Source: Rhodospirillales bacterium (GTDB lineage: Bacteria > Pseudomonadota > Alphaproteobacteria > Rhodospirillales_A > JACZKS01). From it: a stretch of DNA of 8,957 nt. Positions 1 to 6,148 of this stretch are shown piece by piece. The notes under the pieces are model-generated. The model saw only the letters and a program-made list of their open reading frames with translations. It was not told where the DNA came from and ran no database searches. Made by a program: the position numbers and the translations under genes. Location of the stretch: positions 1 through 8,957 of the forward strand of contig JABGRG010000135.1 of NCBI GenBank assembly GCA_018648445.1. Reading direction: 5' to 3'. Each line of letters opens with the position of its first letter. Position 1 is the stretch's first letter.

Positions 1-702
1 CCGAACCTCGGCGATCGCGTCCATGTTTTCGGCCTGACAGGGTTCTTCAAACCAGTAGGGCTCGAACTCCTCCAGACGTCCCGCCAGTTCAATGGCGTGA
101 ACCGGGGCCAGACGGCGGTGAATATCCAACAACAATTCGACGTCAGGCCCGACGGCATCGCGGATCGCCTTGACCACTTTGACCGCATGGTGAATGTGAT
201 CGCGCGGGATATAGGTGCGCCAGGGTCTCGGTAGTGGATCGAACTTCATCGCCGTAAAGCCCTGCTCGACCACACCCACCGCAGCGCGGGCGAAGTCGTC
301 GGGCTCGTACATTTTGTAGCTCCAGCCGTTGGCGTAGACGCGGATTTTTTCGCGCACCTTGCCGCCCAACAGATTGTAAACCGGCTGGCCGAGCGCCTTC
401 CCGACCACATCCCAAAGGGCCGTTTCGATGCCCGAGACGGCGGAATAGAATTCCAGCGATCCGCGCCGCGCGCCAAACTCGTCATAGGCCATCTGCGTGA
501 AATATTTGATCTCAAACGGATCACGGCCAACCATGTAGCGGCTCAGTTCGTCCAGGTGCGCCATGACCGAACGGTCGCGGTCGTACTGGGTATAGGCCTC
601 GCCCCAGCCAACGATGCCCTCGTCCGTTTCGACCTTCACGAAAATCCAGTTTTTGCGCCAGCCGGGATGGATTGAAAAACTTTTTACAGCCTTGATTTTC
701 AT
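1..702 (-). CDS. Mandelate racemase/galactonate dehydratase-like enolase-superfamily enzyme (3' end outside window)
   Basis: Cytoplasmic Mg2+-dependent enzyme, probably an acid-sugar dehydratase acting on a sugar acid such as an aldonate. I translated the minus strand directly; 234 codons are open from the ATG to the window edge. The N-terminal capping domain begins MKIKAVKSF and contains VETDEGIVGWGEA (residues 24-36). The barrel part has GIETALWDVVGKALGQPVYNLLGG (91-114, key residues W97 and D98). KFDP at 153-156 replaces the KxK pair of racemases, as in galactonate dehydratases. LLLDIH carries D193 (first metal ligand) and H195 (probable general acid), and WFEEP carries E219 (second metal ligand). 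The third metal ligand and the C-terminal catalytic His lie beyond the edge. GGGAG of the ribosome binding site sits inside the last codons of the upstream propeller gene, so the two are probably translationally coupled. The family is confident; the exact substrate is unknown. Confidence 0.93.
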   Translation of the reverse strand, partial: MKIKAVKSFSIHPGWRKNWIFVKVETDEGIVGWGEAYTQYDRDRSVMAHLDELSRYMVGRDPFEIKYFTQMAYDEFGARRGSLEFYSAVSGIETALWDVVGKALGQPVYNLLGGKVREKIRVYANGWSYKMYEPDDFARAAVGVVEQGFTAMKFDPLPRPWRTYIPRDHIHHAVKVVKAIRDAVGPDVELLLDIHRRLAPVHAIELAGRLEEFEPYWFEEPCQAENMDAIAEVR

Positions 703-707
703 GGTTT

Positions 708-2015
708 TTATCTCCCGGTAAATTCAAGAATGTCGTATCCGACATTGCGATCGACCAAGTGGATCAGGCCGCGATCATCAACGAACACGTCGTTGCTTTG
801 CGCAGCCGGGTTTCCGGCCACAGGTTCGGGAATGAATGACCCCACTTCCTGCGGCGCAAACGGATCGGCCACATCAATGATCCGCAAGCCGCCGCTAAAC
901 CACGCGCAATACACCAGAGTATCGGTCATTTTTTCGTGGAACTGATGGGCCCCGAAACGCGATTTGGGCGTATTGCTCCAGGGCGATTCCGATTCCCGCA
1001 AATGGAATACCGACAGCGGTTTAATGTCGGTCATATCAGTGACGTCGAAGACCGATAGCGGGGCGTGCATTTGCCCGCTGCGGCGGCGCGCTTCGGTGGG
1101 ATTGTAGTAGGCATCTTCTTCGTCGATGGTCAGCATGATGTCGCGGCCATCGATTTTGAACGGAACCGGCATCACCGTATGGGTGGGCGTCGGGAATGGC
1201 GGGTGAGCGTTGTAGGACCCGATGGTCCGCAGGTTCGTCATATCGGAGGCGTCAATCACATAAGCGCCCCCGTGCCACATTCCGGCCCACAGCTTATCAC
1301 CGGCGCGAACGGCGTGATGCAGCCGGTTATTGCGCCCTTCCCAGTTGGGCGTTTCACCACCGGCAATATGTTGACCGGGAATCCACCACCGCGAAACCTC
1401 TTGCGGGCTGGCGGGGTCGGCCAGATCGTAAACAACCAGGATGTTGCCCTGAAATCCTTCCATCTCGGTCGAGATGTAGGCGTAGTCCTCATCCATATCA
1501 AAACGGTGGACACCCTTGCCACCAGTCCTCTGGTAATGCAGCAACCGGGGTTCGGTGGGACGAGAAACATCAAAAACCTTGAACCCGCCACCATCGTATT
1601 CGGATTTTCCTAGGCCCATCAGCCGCACCACATCGTCTTCATCCAAACCCAGTTTTTCGCCCATTTCGCCGTTCGTGGGCTCACGCCCCAGAACTTCGCG
1701 AAGCCGCCCGCGAACCGTTGTCAGTTCCTCGGCCTTGCGCCCGATCCCCGGATTGTTTCGCTCGTGATTGACGATCATCACATCGCCGATCACCCGGACC
1801 TTATGGCTGTGCGATTGGGGGTCGTCCACGTGTAGCCGGGTTACAACCCGCGGGTTATTGGGATCGGCGATATTCAGGATAGACGTGCCGAGGCCATCCT
1901 TATTGGGAATGTGGCCGATATAACACCAGTCTCCCGAAACGTAGACCTGACCGGCACCGGGCAGATCAAGGTGCGCCACGCGGCGGACGTTATCGGCAAT
2001 CGGTTTTTCAGACAT
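708..2015 (-). CDS. LVIVD-repeat beta-propeller protein with a sigma70 region 3-like insert
   Basis: A 435-residue protein with no signal peptide or membrane segment, so probably cytoplasmic. Six copies of the LVIVD-type repeat (hydrophobic strand, D-x-x-x-P, then strand) are visible near residues 45-61, 145-161, 193-210, 251-268, 320-337 and 377-394, for example LRIIDVADPFAPQEVGSF. They suggest a six-bladed propeller. Conserved-looking histidines recur between repeats (HSHK at 69-72, HERNN at 84, GVHRFD at 168, LHHAV at 232, THT at 278, AHQFHE at 356). They could line a central pocket or bind metal, but that is inference. Residues about 94-140 break the propeller pattern and resemble sigma70 region 3. 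GGAG upstream supports the ATG at 2015. The gene is first in an operon with the downstream dehydratase (5-base gap) and divergent from the ModA-like gene. No biochemical role is established from the sequence; a hydrolase/lactonase or binding function tied to the dehydratase is possible. Confidence 0.88.
   Translation of the reverse strand: MSEKPIADNVRRVAHLDLPGAGQVYVSGDWCYIGHIPNKDGLGTSILNIADPNNPRVVTRLHVDDPQSHSHKVRVIGDVMIVNHERNNPGIGRKAEELTTVRGRLREVLGREPTNGEMGEKLGLDEDDVVRLMGLGKSEYDGGGFKVFDVSRPTEPRLLHYQRTGGKGVHRFDMDEDYAYISTEMEGFQGNILVVYDLADPASPQEVSRWWIPGQHIAGGETPNWEGRNNRLHHAVRAGDKLWAGMWHGGAYVIDASDMTNLRTIGSYNAHPPFPTPTHTVMPVPFKIDGRDIMLTIDEEDAYYNPTEARRRSGQMHAPLSVFDVTDMTDIKPLSVFHLRESESPWSNTPKSRFGAHQFHEKMTDTLVYCAWFSGGLRIIDVADPFAPQEVGSFIPEPVAGNPAAQSNDVFVDDRGLIHLVDRNVGYDILEFTGR
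1596..1736 (-). other. Sigma70 region 3-like segment inside the LVIVD protein
   Basis: Covers residues about 94-140 of the propeller protein. The core LGREPTNGEMGEKLGL followed by DEDDVVRLM matches the pattern of sigma70 region 3, where a helix is followed by GREPT-x-x-E-(L/I/M)-A-x-x-LG and then an acidic helix start. It lies between the end of repeat 1 and the start of repeat 2, in frame, with no sign of a frameshift. The rest of a sigma factor (regions 2 and 4) is absent, so the host protein is not a sigma factor. Confidence 0.6.
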
Positions 2016-2088
2016 TCAGGTCTCCGTTTTTTTGACATCTGGCCGGAGCAGGCGGATACTTACCTACATAACAAGCGGGGGGTTTTCC
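2016..2088. promoter_or_regulatory. Divergent intergenic control region between the propeller and ModA-like genes
   Basis: This 73-base gap must hold the 5' ends of both divergent genes unless the propeller operon starts further upstream. It contains the plus-strand promoter listed separately and purine-rich ribosome binding sites for each gene (GGAG on the minus strand, a run of G on the plus strand). I see no convincing minus-strand -35/-10 pair and no strong operator palindrome. Confidence 0.6.
2032..2060 (+). promoter_or_regulatory. Sigma70-like promoter for the ModA-like gene
   Basis: A perfect -35 hexamer TTGACA (2032-2037) is followed after exactly 17 bases by GATACT (2055-2060), which matches TATAAT at four of six positions including the key A and T. 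Transcription would start near 2067, leaving a leader of roughly 22 bases with a G-rich ribosome binding site before the ATG at 2089. Confidence 0.6.
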
Positions 2089-2784
2089 ATGACCGATATT
2101 CGTATTCTCAGCGCCGGAGCGCCGAAATCGGGCGTCCGTAAATGCGCCGAAGCCTTCGCGGAAAAAACCGGACAGGCCTTCGAAGTCGAATTCGCGACCG
2201 CGCCGGTTTTGAAGGAGCGGGTGGGAGCGGGTCAGGCTAACGCCGACATCATTGTCGCCCCGGTCGCCGCTATGCAGGTGTTCGTCGACGCCGGGCAGGT
2301 GCTTGCCGAAAGCGTATCGGAAATCGGTTCGGTCACCGCGGGCGTTGTCATTCGCAATGGCGCGCGCGAGCCGGACCTCGCATCGGTCGAGGCGTTCAAG
2401 CGCGATATGCTCGCCGCCGACGGCCTTGTTTACAACCTTGCCTCCAGCGGTCAGTACATTGCCAAAATGATCGAGAATCTTTGGATCGCCGATGAAGTTG
2501 CCTCCAAAACCCACCGCGTCGCCAGCGGCGCAGCGGTCATGGAGCATCTGGCCGACGGCCCGGCCACAAACATCATCGGTTTCGGACAAATTACTGAAAT
2601 CCGTTTGCATGAACATCTAGGCGTTCATCTGGTCGGTCCGTTGCCCGAAGCCATCGGCAAGGTAACGACGTATGCCGTCGGTCAGCTTGCCGACGCCACG
2701 ATGCCCGATGCCGCCCGCCCGTTGGTCGACTTCATGGTATCGGCGGACGGCAAACAGATATTTGTCGCCACCGGCGTTGTTTAG
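2089..2784 (+). CDS. ModA-like substrate-binding-fold protein without signal peptide
   Basis: A 231-residue protein resembling molybdate/extracellular solute-binding proteins of the type 2 periplasmic-binding fold (SBP_bac_11-like). Strand 1 is IRILSAGAPKSGV (4-16), followed by AEAFAEKTG (20-28), a phosphate-loop-like FATAPVLKERV (35-45), and ADIIVAPVAAMQVFVDAG (52-69), the usual ModA arrangement. SGAAVMEHLADG and IIGFGQITEI (162-171) fit the second lobe, and PLVDFMVSADGKQIFVATGV (211-230) is the classical C-terminal 'fragment/ransacking' helix region. There is no hydrophobic signal sequence. The in-frame ATG at 2032 was rejected because it overlaps the -35 box; the ATG at 2089 has a GGGGGG ribosome binding site. 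No modB or modC lies in the window, so the protein may be an intracellular ligand binder rather than a transporter part. It converges on tctA with only two bases between the stops. Confidence 0.8.
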   Translation: MTDIRILSAGAPKSGVRKCAEAFAEKTGQAFEVEFATAPVLKERVGAGQANADIIVAPVAAMQVFVDAGQVLAESVSEIGSVTAGVVIRNGAREPDLASVEAFKRDMLAADGLVYNLASSGQYIAKMIENLWIADEVASKTHRVASGAAVMEHLADGPATNIIGFGQITEIRLHEHLGVHLVGPLPEAIGKVTTYAVGQLADATMPDAARPLVDFMVSADGKQIFVATGVV

Positions 2785-2786
2785 CC

Positions 2787-4316
2787 TCAATCGCCGCTAC
2801 TCCCGGCTGCCAACGCACGAGCCCTATCACGCCGCCAGTCCATGTAATACGGAATGCCGATCGAGACGAACAAGGCAACCCAAAGGACGTTGCCGAGAGA
2901 CGACGAGAACAACACCATGATGTCGCCCTGAGACATCTTCATGGCGCGCAGGAAATAGTTTTCCAGCATCGGACCTAAGATGACGCCGATCAGAATGGCG
3001 GCCACGTGGTAACCGGTTTTCCGCGCCACATACCCGATCACGCCGAATATCAGCGCCAGATACATATCGAACATATAGGCGCGTGACACGAAGGCCCCGA
3101 CCAGCGTGAACGAAATAATCAACGGCGCCATATAGTTGGTGGACACGGCCGTGATTTTTGACATGTAGCGAGCCAGTGGCAGGATGGTCAGGATCATCAA
3201 CGCATAGGTCACCGCCATCGCCACGAACGGGCCGTAGGCCAGATTGGGATCGGTGATGAACAGGTCCGGCCCCATGGTCACGCCGTGGTACTGAAGCACC
3301 ACCAACATGATCGCTGCCGTGGCGCCGCCGGGAATGCCAATCACCAGCAAGGGAACCAGGGTTCCGGATGTGACACCATTGTTGGCCGATTCCGGCGCGA
3401 CCAGCCCTTCAATATGGCCGGTGCCGTATTTTTCCGGGGTCTTCGAGAAGGTCCGCGACTGCTGATAGGCGACGAACGAGGCGATGGACGCCCCCGCCCC
3501 CGGCACCACGCCAATAACCAGACCGATGATGCTGGTCCAGGTAATATGCCACCAGCGCGAGCTCGCCTCGCACACGCCTTCCCAGGTCTCGGCCCAGCCC
3601 GCTTCCTTCATGCGGGCCATACCGGCTTCGGTAACAATTGATTGGCGCTCGATTACGGCGAAGGCCTCGGACACGGCAAACAGGCCGACAAGTGCGGGGA
3701 TCAACGGCACCTTGTCGTAAAGTTCAAGAAAACCGAACGTTCCGCGCGGTGTGGCGTAAATGGCGTCGGCGCCGATCAGGCCGACCATCAGACCGAAAAA
3801 TCCAGCGATCAGACCTTTCAGGGTGTCGCGTGCAGCAATGGTGGCGATCAGCGAGATGCCGAACAGCATGACCACGATCATTTCGACACTGTGCAGATAA
3901 TTGGCCACCTGCGACAGCCACGGCATGGCCAAGAGCGCCATAACGGTCGTCAGCAAGCCGCCGCCGACCGACGACACGAACGAGATGGAAAGCGCTTGGT
4001 GCCCACGTCCCTGCTGGGCCATGGGGTAACCGTCAAGCGGCGTGGCGGCTGCCCCGGCTGTTCCTGGAATGTTAACCAGAATGGCCGGAATCCCGGCACC
4101 CATGCGCGACGACGCATAAAGCGCGACCATGAATGTCAGGCCCATTTCCGGGTCCATGGAAAGGGTCAGTGGCAGCAGGATAATGATGGTGTTGGCGGCA
4201 CTGAAACCGGGAATGGCACCGACAACCAGACCCAGCAGGATGGCCGGAAGAATGAGCCACCAATAGGTGAACGTGTGAAAAAATAGATCGACGAAAAGGC
4301 TGAATTGAAAATCCAT
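2787..4316 (-). CDS. tctA: TTT transporter large permease subunit, TctA family
   Basis: Inner-membrane subunit of a tripartite tricarboxylate transporter, driving secondary uptake of a carboxylate delivered by the periplasmic TctC protein. The 509 residues match the usual family length of about 500, with roughly a dozen hydrophobic segments. The inverted two-half architecture is clear. The first half has LGLVVGAIPGFSAAN (28-42) and ILVNIPGTAGAAATPLDGYP (79-98). The second half has GLVIGVVPGAGASIASFVAY (265-284), APESANNGVTSG (307-318) and PLLVIGIPGGATAAIML (322-338). These glycine/proline-rich motifs are diagnostic. The start codon overlaps the tctB stop as TAATG, so translation is coupled. 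The substrate is not predictable from this subunit. Confidence 0.97.
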   Translation of the reverse strand: MDFQFSLFVDLFFHTFTYWWLILPAILLGLVVGAIPGFSAANTIIILLPLTLSMDPEMGLTFMVALYASSRMGAGIPAILVNIPGTAGAAATPLDGYPMAQQGRGHQALSISFVSSVGGGLLTTVMALLAMPWLSQVANYLHSVEMIVVMLFGISLIATIAARDTLKGLIAGFFGLMVGLIGADAIYATPRGTFGFLELYDKVPLIPALVGLFAVSEAFAVIERQSIVTEAGMARMKEAGWAETWEGVCEASSRWWHITWTSIIGLVIGVVPGAGASIASFVAYQQSRTFSKTPEKYGTGHIEGLVAPESANNGVTSGTLVPLLVIGIPGGATAAIMLVVLQYHGVTMGPDLFITDPNLAYGPFVAMAVTYALMILTILPLARYMSKITAVSTNYMAPLIISFTLVGAFVSRAYMFDMYLALIFGVIGYVARKTGYHVAAILIGVILGPMLENYFLRAMKMSQGDIMVLFSSSLGNVLWVALFVSIGIPYYMDWRRDRARALAAGSSGD

Positions 4317-4843
4317 TACATGAGCCCTTCCATCAGCAGCTCAAACGGCCCCTTGGGGAAGCGCGTATTGAACGCAAGAATAAAAAGAGCCCAGCCGCCA
4401 ATGGCGATGACGGCGCTTAACGACAAAATGAACCTTTTGTTTCTCGCCCCCGTCAGAAGCATCATGCTAAGGGCCATGAACAGGAACGTTGTTATAGTGA
4501 AGCCAGCATATTCAACGACGACGATATAGCCGATGGTCAGGGCCAGCAGCGCGACACGCTTGGGAATCATCGCATTGGGCGCGATCAGGGGGCCAAGCTG
4601 GAGATCAACCTTTCCGTTTCGCACTTCAACAAATGTCTTAATCAAAAAGATGGTCACCAAAAGGGTCAGGACCGAGCCGATAAAAAAGGCGCTGACCTGG
4701 GCGGTCCACGGTGAATCGAGAATCGTCGAAAAGTAATAAATGGTAAAAATGATGCCCGCGACCGGGATCAGCAGTTCGCCGCCGACGTGTTTCTTTTCCG
4801 AAGTTCCGCCGCTGGCATCCGGCAGTGTTTTGTTATCACTCAT
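4316..4843 (-). CDS. tctB: TTT transporter small permease subunit, TctB family
   Basis: A small membrane subunit of the same TTT transporter, 175 residues, within the family range. About four hydrophobic segments are visible (near residues 24-42, 50-70, 96-130 as a closely spaced pair, and 138-158). The C-terminal FNTRFPKGPF (158-167) corresponds to the family's typical Leu/Phe-Pro-x-Gly ending. TctB proteins are poorly conserved, so identification rests on size, topology and position between tctC and tctA. I chose the ATG at 4843 over an upstream in-frame ATG at 4891: the shorter form has a GAGAGAAGG ribosome binding site and starts with a plausible hydrophilic N-terminus, while the longer one starts inside the stem-loop that follows tctC. 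Confidence 0.93.
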   Translation of the reverse strand: MSDNKTLPDASGGTSEKKHVGGELLIPVAGIIFTIYYFSTILDSPWTAQVSAFFIGSVLTLLVTIFLIKTFVEVRNGKVDLQLGPLIAPNAMIPKRVALLALTIGYIVVVEYAGFTITTFLFMALSMMLLTGARNKRFILSLSAVIAIGGWALFILAFNTRFPKGPFELLMEGLM

Positions 4844-4874
4844 TTGGGGACCCTTCTCTCGACGCAAACAAGAA

Positions 4875-4911
4875 GCGCCCCCGCCAGACAAGATCGGACC
4901 GGCGAGGGCGC
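4875..4911 (-). terminator. GC-rich stem-loop between tctC and tctB (attenuator-like)
   Basis: GCGCCCCCGCC (4875-4885, plus strand) can pair with GGCGAGGGCGC (4901-4911): 11 pairs with a 15-base loop. In the minus-strand transcript the only non-Watson-Crick position is a G-U pair. It is followed in the transcript by UUCUUGUUUG, a U-rich but interrupted tail. The position just after the tctC stop suggests partial termination, or a barrier to 3' decay, giving more binding protein than permease. That role is inferred. Confidence 0.6.
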
Positions 4912-4930
4912 GTTGTTGCCTAAGTGCCGA

Positions 4931-5950
4931 TCAGCCTTTGCCGGTCAGCAGGCTTTTGTATTCTTCGCCGATTTCCATGATGTTTTTGACGTATTTTGCA
5001 CATGCGTCTGCGTCGCCGTAGCCGATGTACTCCCACGCCGCCTTGGTCTTGACCACGGCTTTTTTGTATTCGGGATCGGGGAAGACCTTCAACAAGGTGC
5101 CTTCGAGGATTTTGAACCGATCCGGGTTCTTGTCAATCGCCGACTTCTTGATGGCGAAGGCGCGCGAACCGGCGATCAACGGCGGCAGGCTCATACCCAG
5201 ATGACCGTTGGCGGTCGGCGCGTTGTGCAGACTACCAGGAAGCGGGTTCTTGTCATCAAAGACCAGAACCGTCTTAAAGGTCTTTTGGCGTTGCACGATG
5301 TTGCCCGACGGCAACGCGCCGAAGTCCATCTCGCCGGTGGTGACGCCGGCCAGCGTGTTCTTTCCGCCCGAAAGCGGGATCAGGTTGAACTTCGCGCCCG
5401 TATGAGAGGCCACGGCCAATGCGCCCAACGACGCCGGATGGGCCAGACGGCTGACGCCGACATTCAACGTGCGCTTCTTGCCCTCGGCGATGATGTCGTC
5501 GATGTTCTGGAACTTGCTTTTCGCCGAGACGAACAGGATGCCCGGATCCTTATCCACCTGCGCGAAATAAAGAAGTTCACTCAGATCGAAGGTCGGCTTC
5601 TTGACCACCCAGTTCAGAACCTCGGGGCCCATGTTGCCGAAAAGCAGATCGTGACAATCATCCTTGGCCAGCCCCATGTACTTTTCGTATCCGACCCGAC
5701 CGGAAGCGCCGGGATAATAGGCACCCTCGAAATTCACGCCCAGATACTTCTTCCACACGCCCGAAAACGCCCGGAAGTTACGGTCCGCGCCGCCGCCTTC
5801 GCGGGTCGGGACATAGACACTCATATTTCGCGACGGGAATGCCGCGCCGAATGCCGCACTGAAAGGACTTGCCGCCAATCCCGCAACGCCAGCCGCAGCG
5901 ACCGAGCCCTGAATGAATTTGCGTCGTGTGGGTTTCAATAGATCCGACAT
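4931..5950 (-). CDS. tctC: TTT periplasmic substrate-binding protein, TctC family, with Tat signal
   Basis: Captures the carboxylate in the periplasm and delivers it to TctAB. The protein is 339 residues from the ATG at 5950, preceded by AGGGAGA. Residues 8-14 (TRRKFIQ) followed by an alanine/glycine-rich segment form a twin-arginine signal, with probable cleavage near residue 36 (AAFGA/AFPSR). The mature start FPSRNMSVYVPTREGGGAD (38-56) is the family's first ligand loop with the usual GG-x-D. PGASGRVGYEKY (80-91) is the second loop, and GVTTGEMDFG (202-211) matches the standard 'G-x-x-D' strand. Longer in-frame starts up to 6034 were rejected because they would bury the Tat motif and run into the divergent promoter region. 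It is the first gene of the tctCBA operon, divergent from the GntR gene. Family assignment is firm; the ligand is unknown. Confidence 0.94.
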   Translation of the reverse strand: MSDLLKPTRRKFIQGSVAAAGVAGLAASPFSAAFGAAFPSRNMSVYVPTREGGGADRNFRAFSGVWKKYLGVNFEGAYYPGASGRVGYEKYMGLAKDDCHDLLFGNMGPEVLNWVVKKPTFDLSELLYFAQVDKDPGILFVSAKSKFQNIDDIIAEGKKRTLNVGVSRLAHPASLGALAVASHTGAKFNLIPLSGGKNTLAGVTTGEMDFGALPSGNIVQRQKTFKTVLVFDDKNPLPGSLHNAPTANGHLGMSLPPLIAGSRAFAIKKSAIDKNPDRFKILEGTLLKVFPDPEYKKAVVKTKAAWEYIGYGDADACAKYVKNIMEIGEEYKSLLTGKG

Positions 5951-6008
5951 GATATTCTCCCTGTTAAGTATGAAGTGCCGTTTCGCCCCGTTTTTCATTC
6001 TCGCAGAT

Positions 6009-6037
6009 TTGACCAATTGGAAAACCAATGTCATATT
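6009..6037 (+). promoter_or_regulatory. Candidate sigma70 promoter for the GntR-led operon
   Basis: TTGACC (6009-6014) matches the -35 consensus at five of six positions, and CATATT (6032-6037) follows after 17 bases, matching the -10 at four of six. The start would be near 6044, leaving a leader of about 105 bases. The spacer contains the operator palindrome at 6016-6029. Confidence 0.4.
6016..6029. promoter_or_regulatory. Candidate GntR/FadR-type operator
   Basis: ATTGG-AAAA-CCAAT is a perfect 5-base inverted repeat with a 4-base spacer. Its core TGGAAAACCA differs at one position from TGGTnnACCA, the consensus known for FadR-subfamily GntR regulators. It lies between tctC and the GntR gene and inside a promoter spacer, so binding by the adjacent regulator would block transcription. 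Confidence 0.5.
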
Positions 6038-6065
6038 GATTACTGGAAACAGGCGAATTAATCAA

Positions 6066-6077
6066 CCGCAATTGCGG
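6066..6077. repeat. 12-base perfect palindrome
   Basis: CCGCAATTGCGG is fully self-complementary and lies in the probable leader of the GntR gene. It could be a second protein-binding site or a short RNA hairpin; it has no loop of useful size and does not match the TGGTnnACCA pattern, so its role is open. Confidence 0.35.
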
Positions 6078-6148
6078 GTTTTGGGACTCAAGATACCGAC
6101 ATTTGCGGGGCTTTTTCCACCAAACGGCGGGGATGTGGCGGGGAAGCG

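Larger units (their letters stand above)
5951..6148. promoter_or_regulatory. Divergent tctC / GntR control region
   Basis: 198 bases without a gene, with an AT-rich middle between about 6000 and 6065. It contains a FadR-like operator candidate, a plus-strand promoter candidate and a 12-base palindrome, each listed separately, plus the ribosome binding sites of both flanking genes. I could not assign a convincing minus-strand promoter for tctC, although the operator lies where one would be expected. Confidence 0.7.

Noticed and set aside
1596..1736. Annotating the propeller gene as a sigma factor
   Set aside because: Only a region 3-like segment is present; regions 2 and 4 are missing and the remainder is LVIVD repeats.
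2032..2088. Upstream ATG at 2032 as the start of the ModA-like gene
   Set aside because: It lies on the -35 box, adds a non-conserved 19-residue tail that is not a signal peptide, and lacks a good ribosome binding site.
2008..2616. A 202-codon minus-strand open frame opposite the ModA-like gene
   Set aside because: It overlaps the divergent promoter and the ModA-like coding region, and has no recognisable motif.
3642..4286. A 214-codon plus-strand open frame opposite tctA
   Set aside because: Its translation is rich in Gln, Gly, Asp and His, as expected from reading membrane-protein codons backwards.
4787..5941. A 384-codon plus-strand open frame opposite tctC
   Set aside because: It is the complement of a well-supported TctC gene; its translation is Arg/His/Gln-rich without family motifs, typical of antisense frames in GC-rich DNA.
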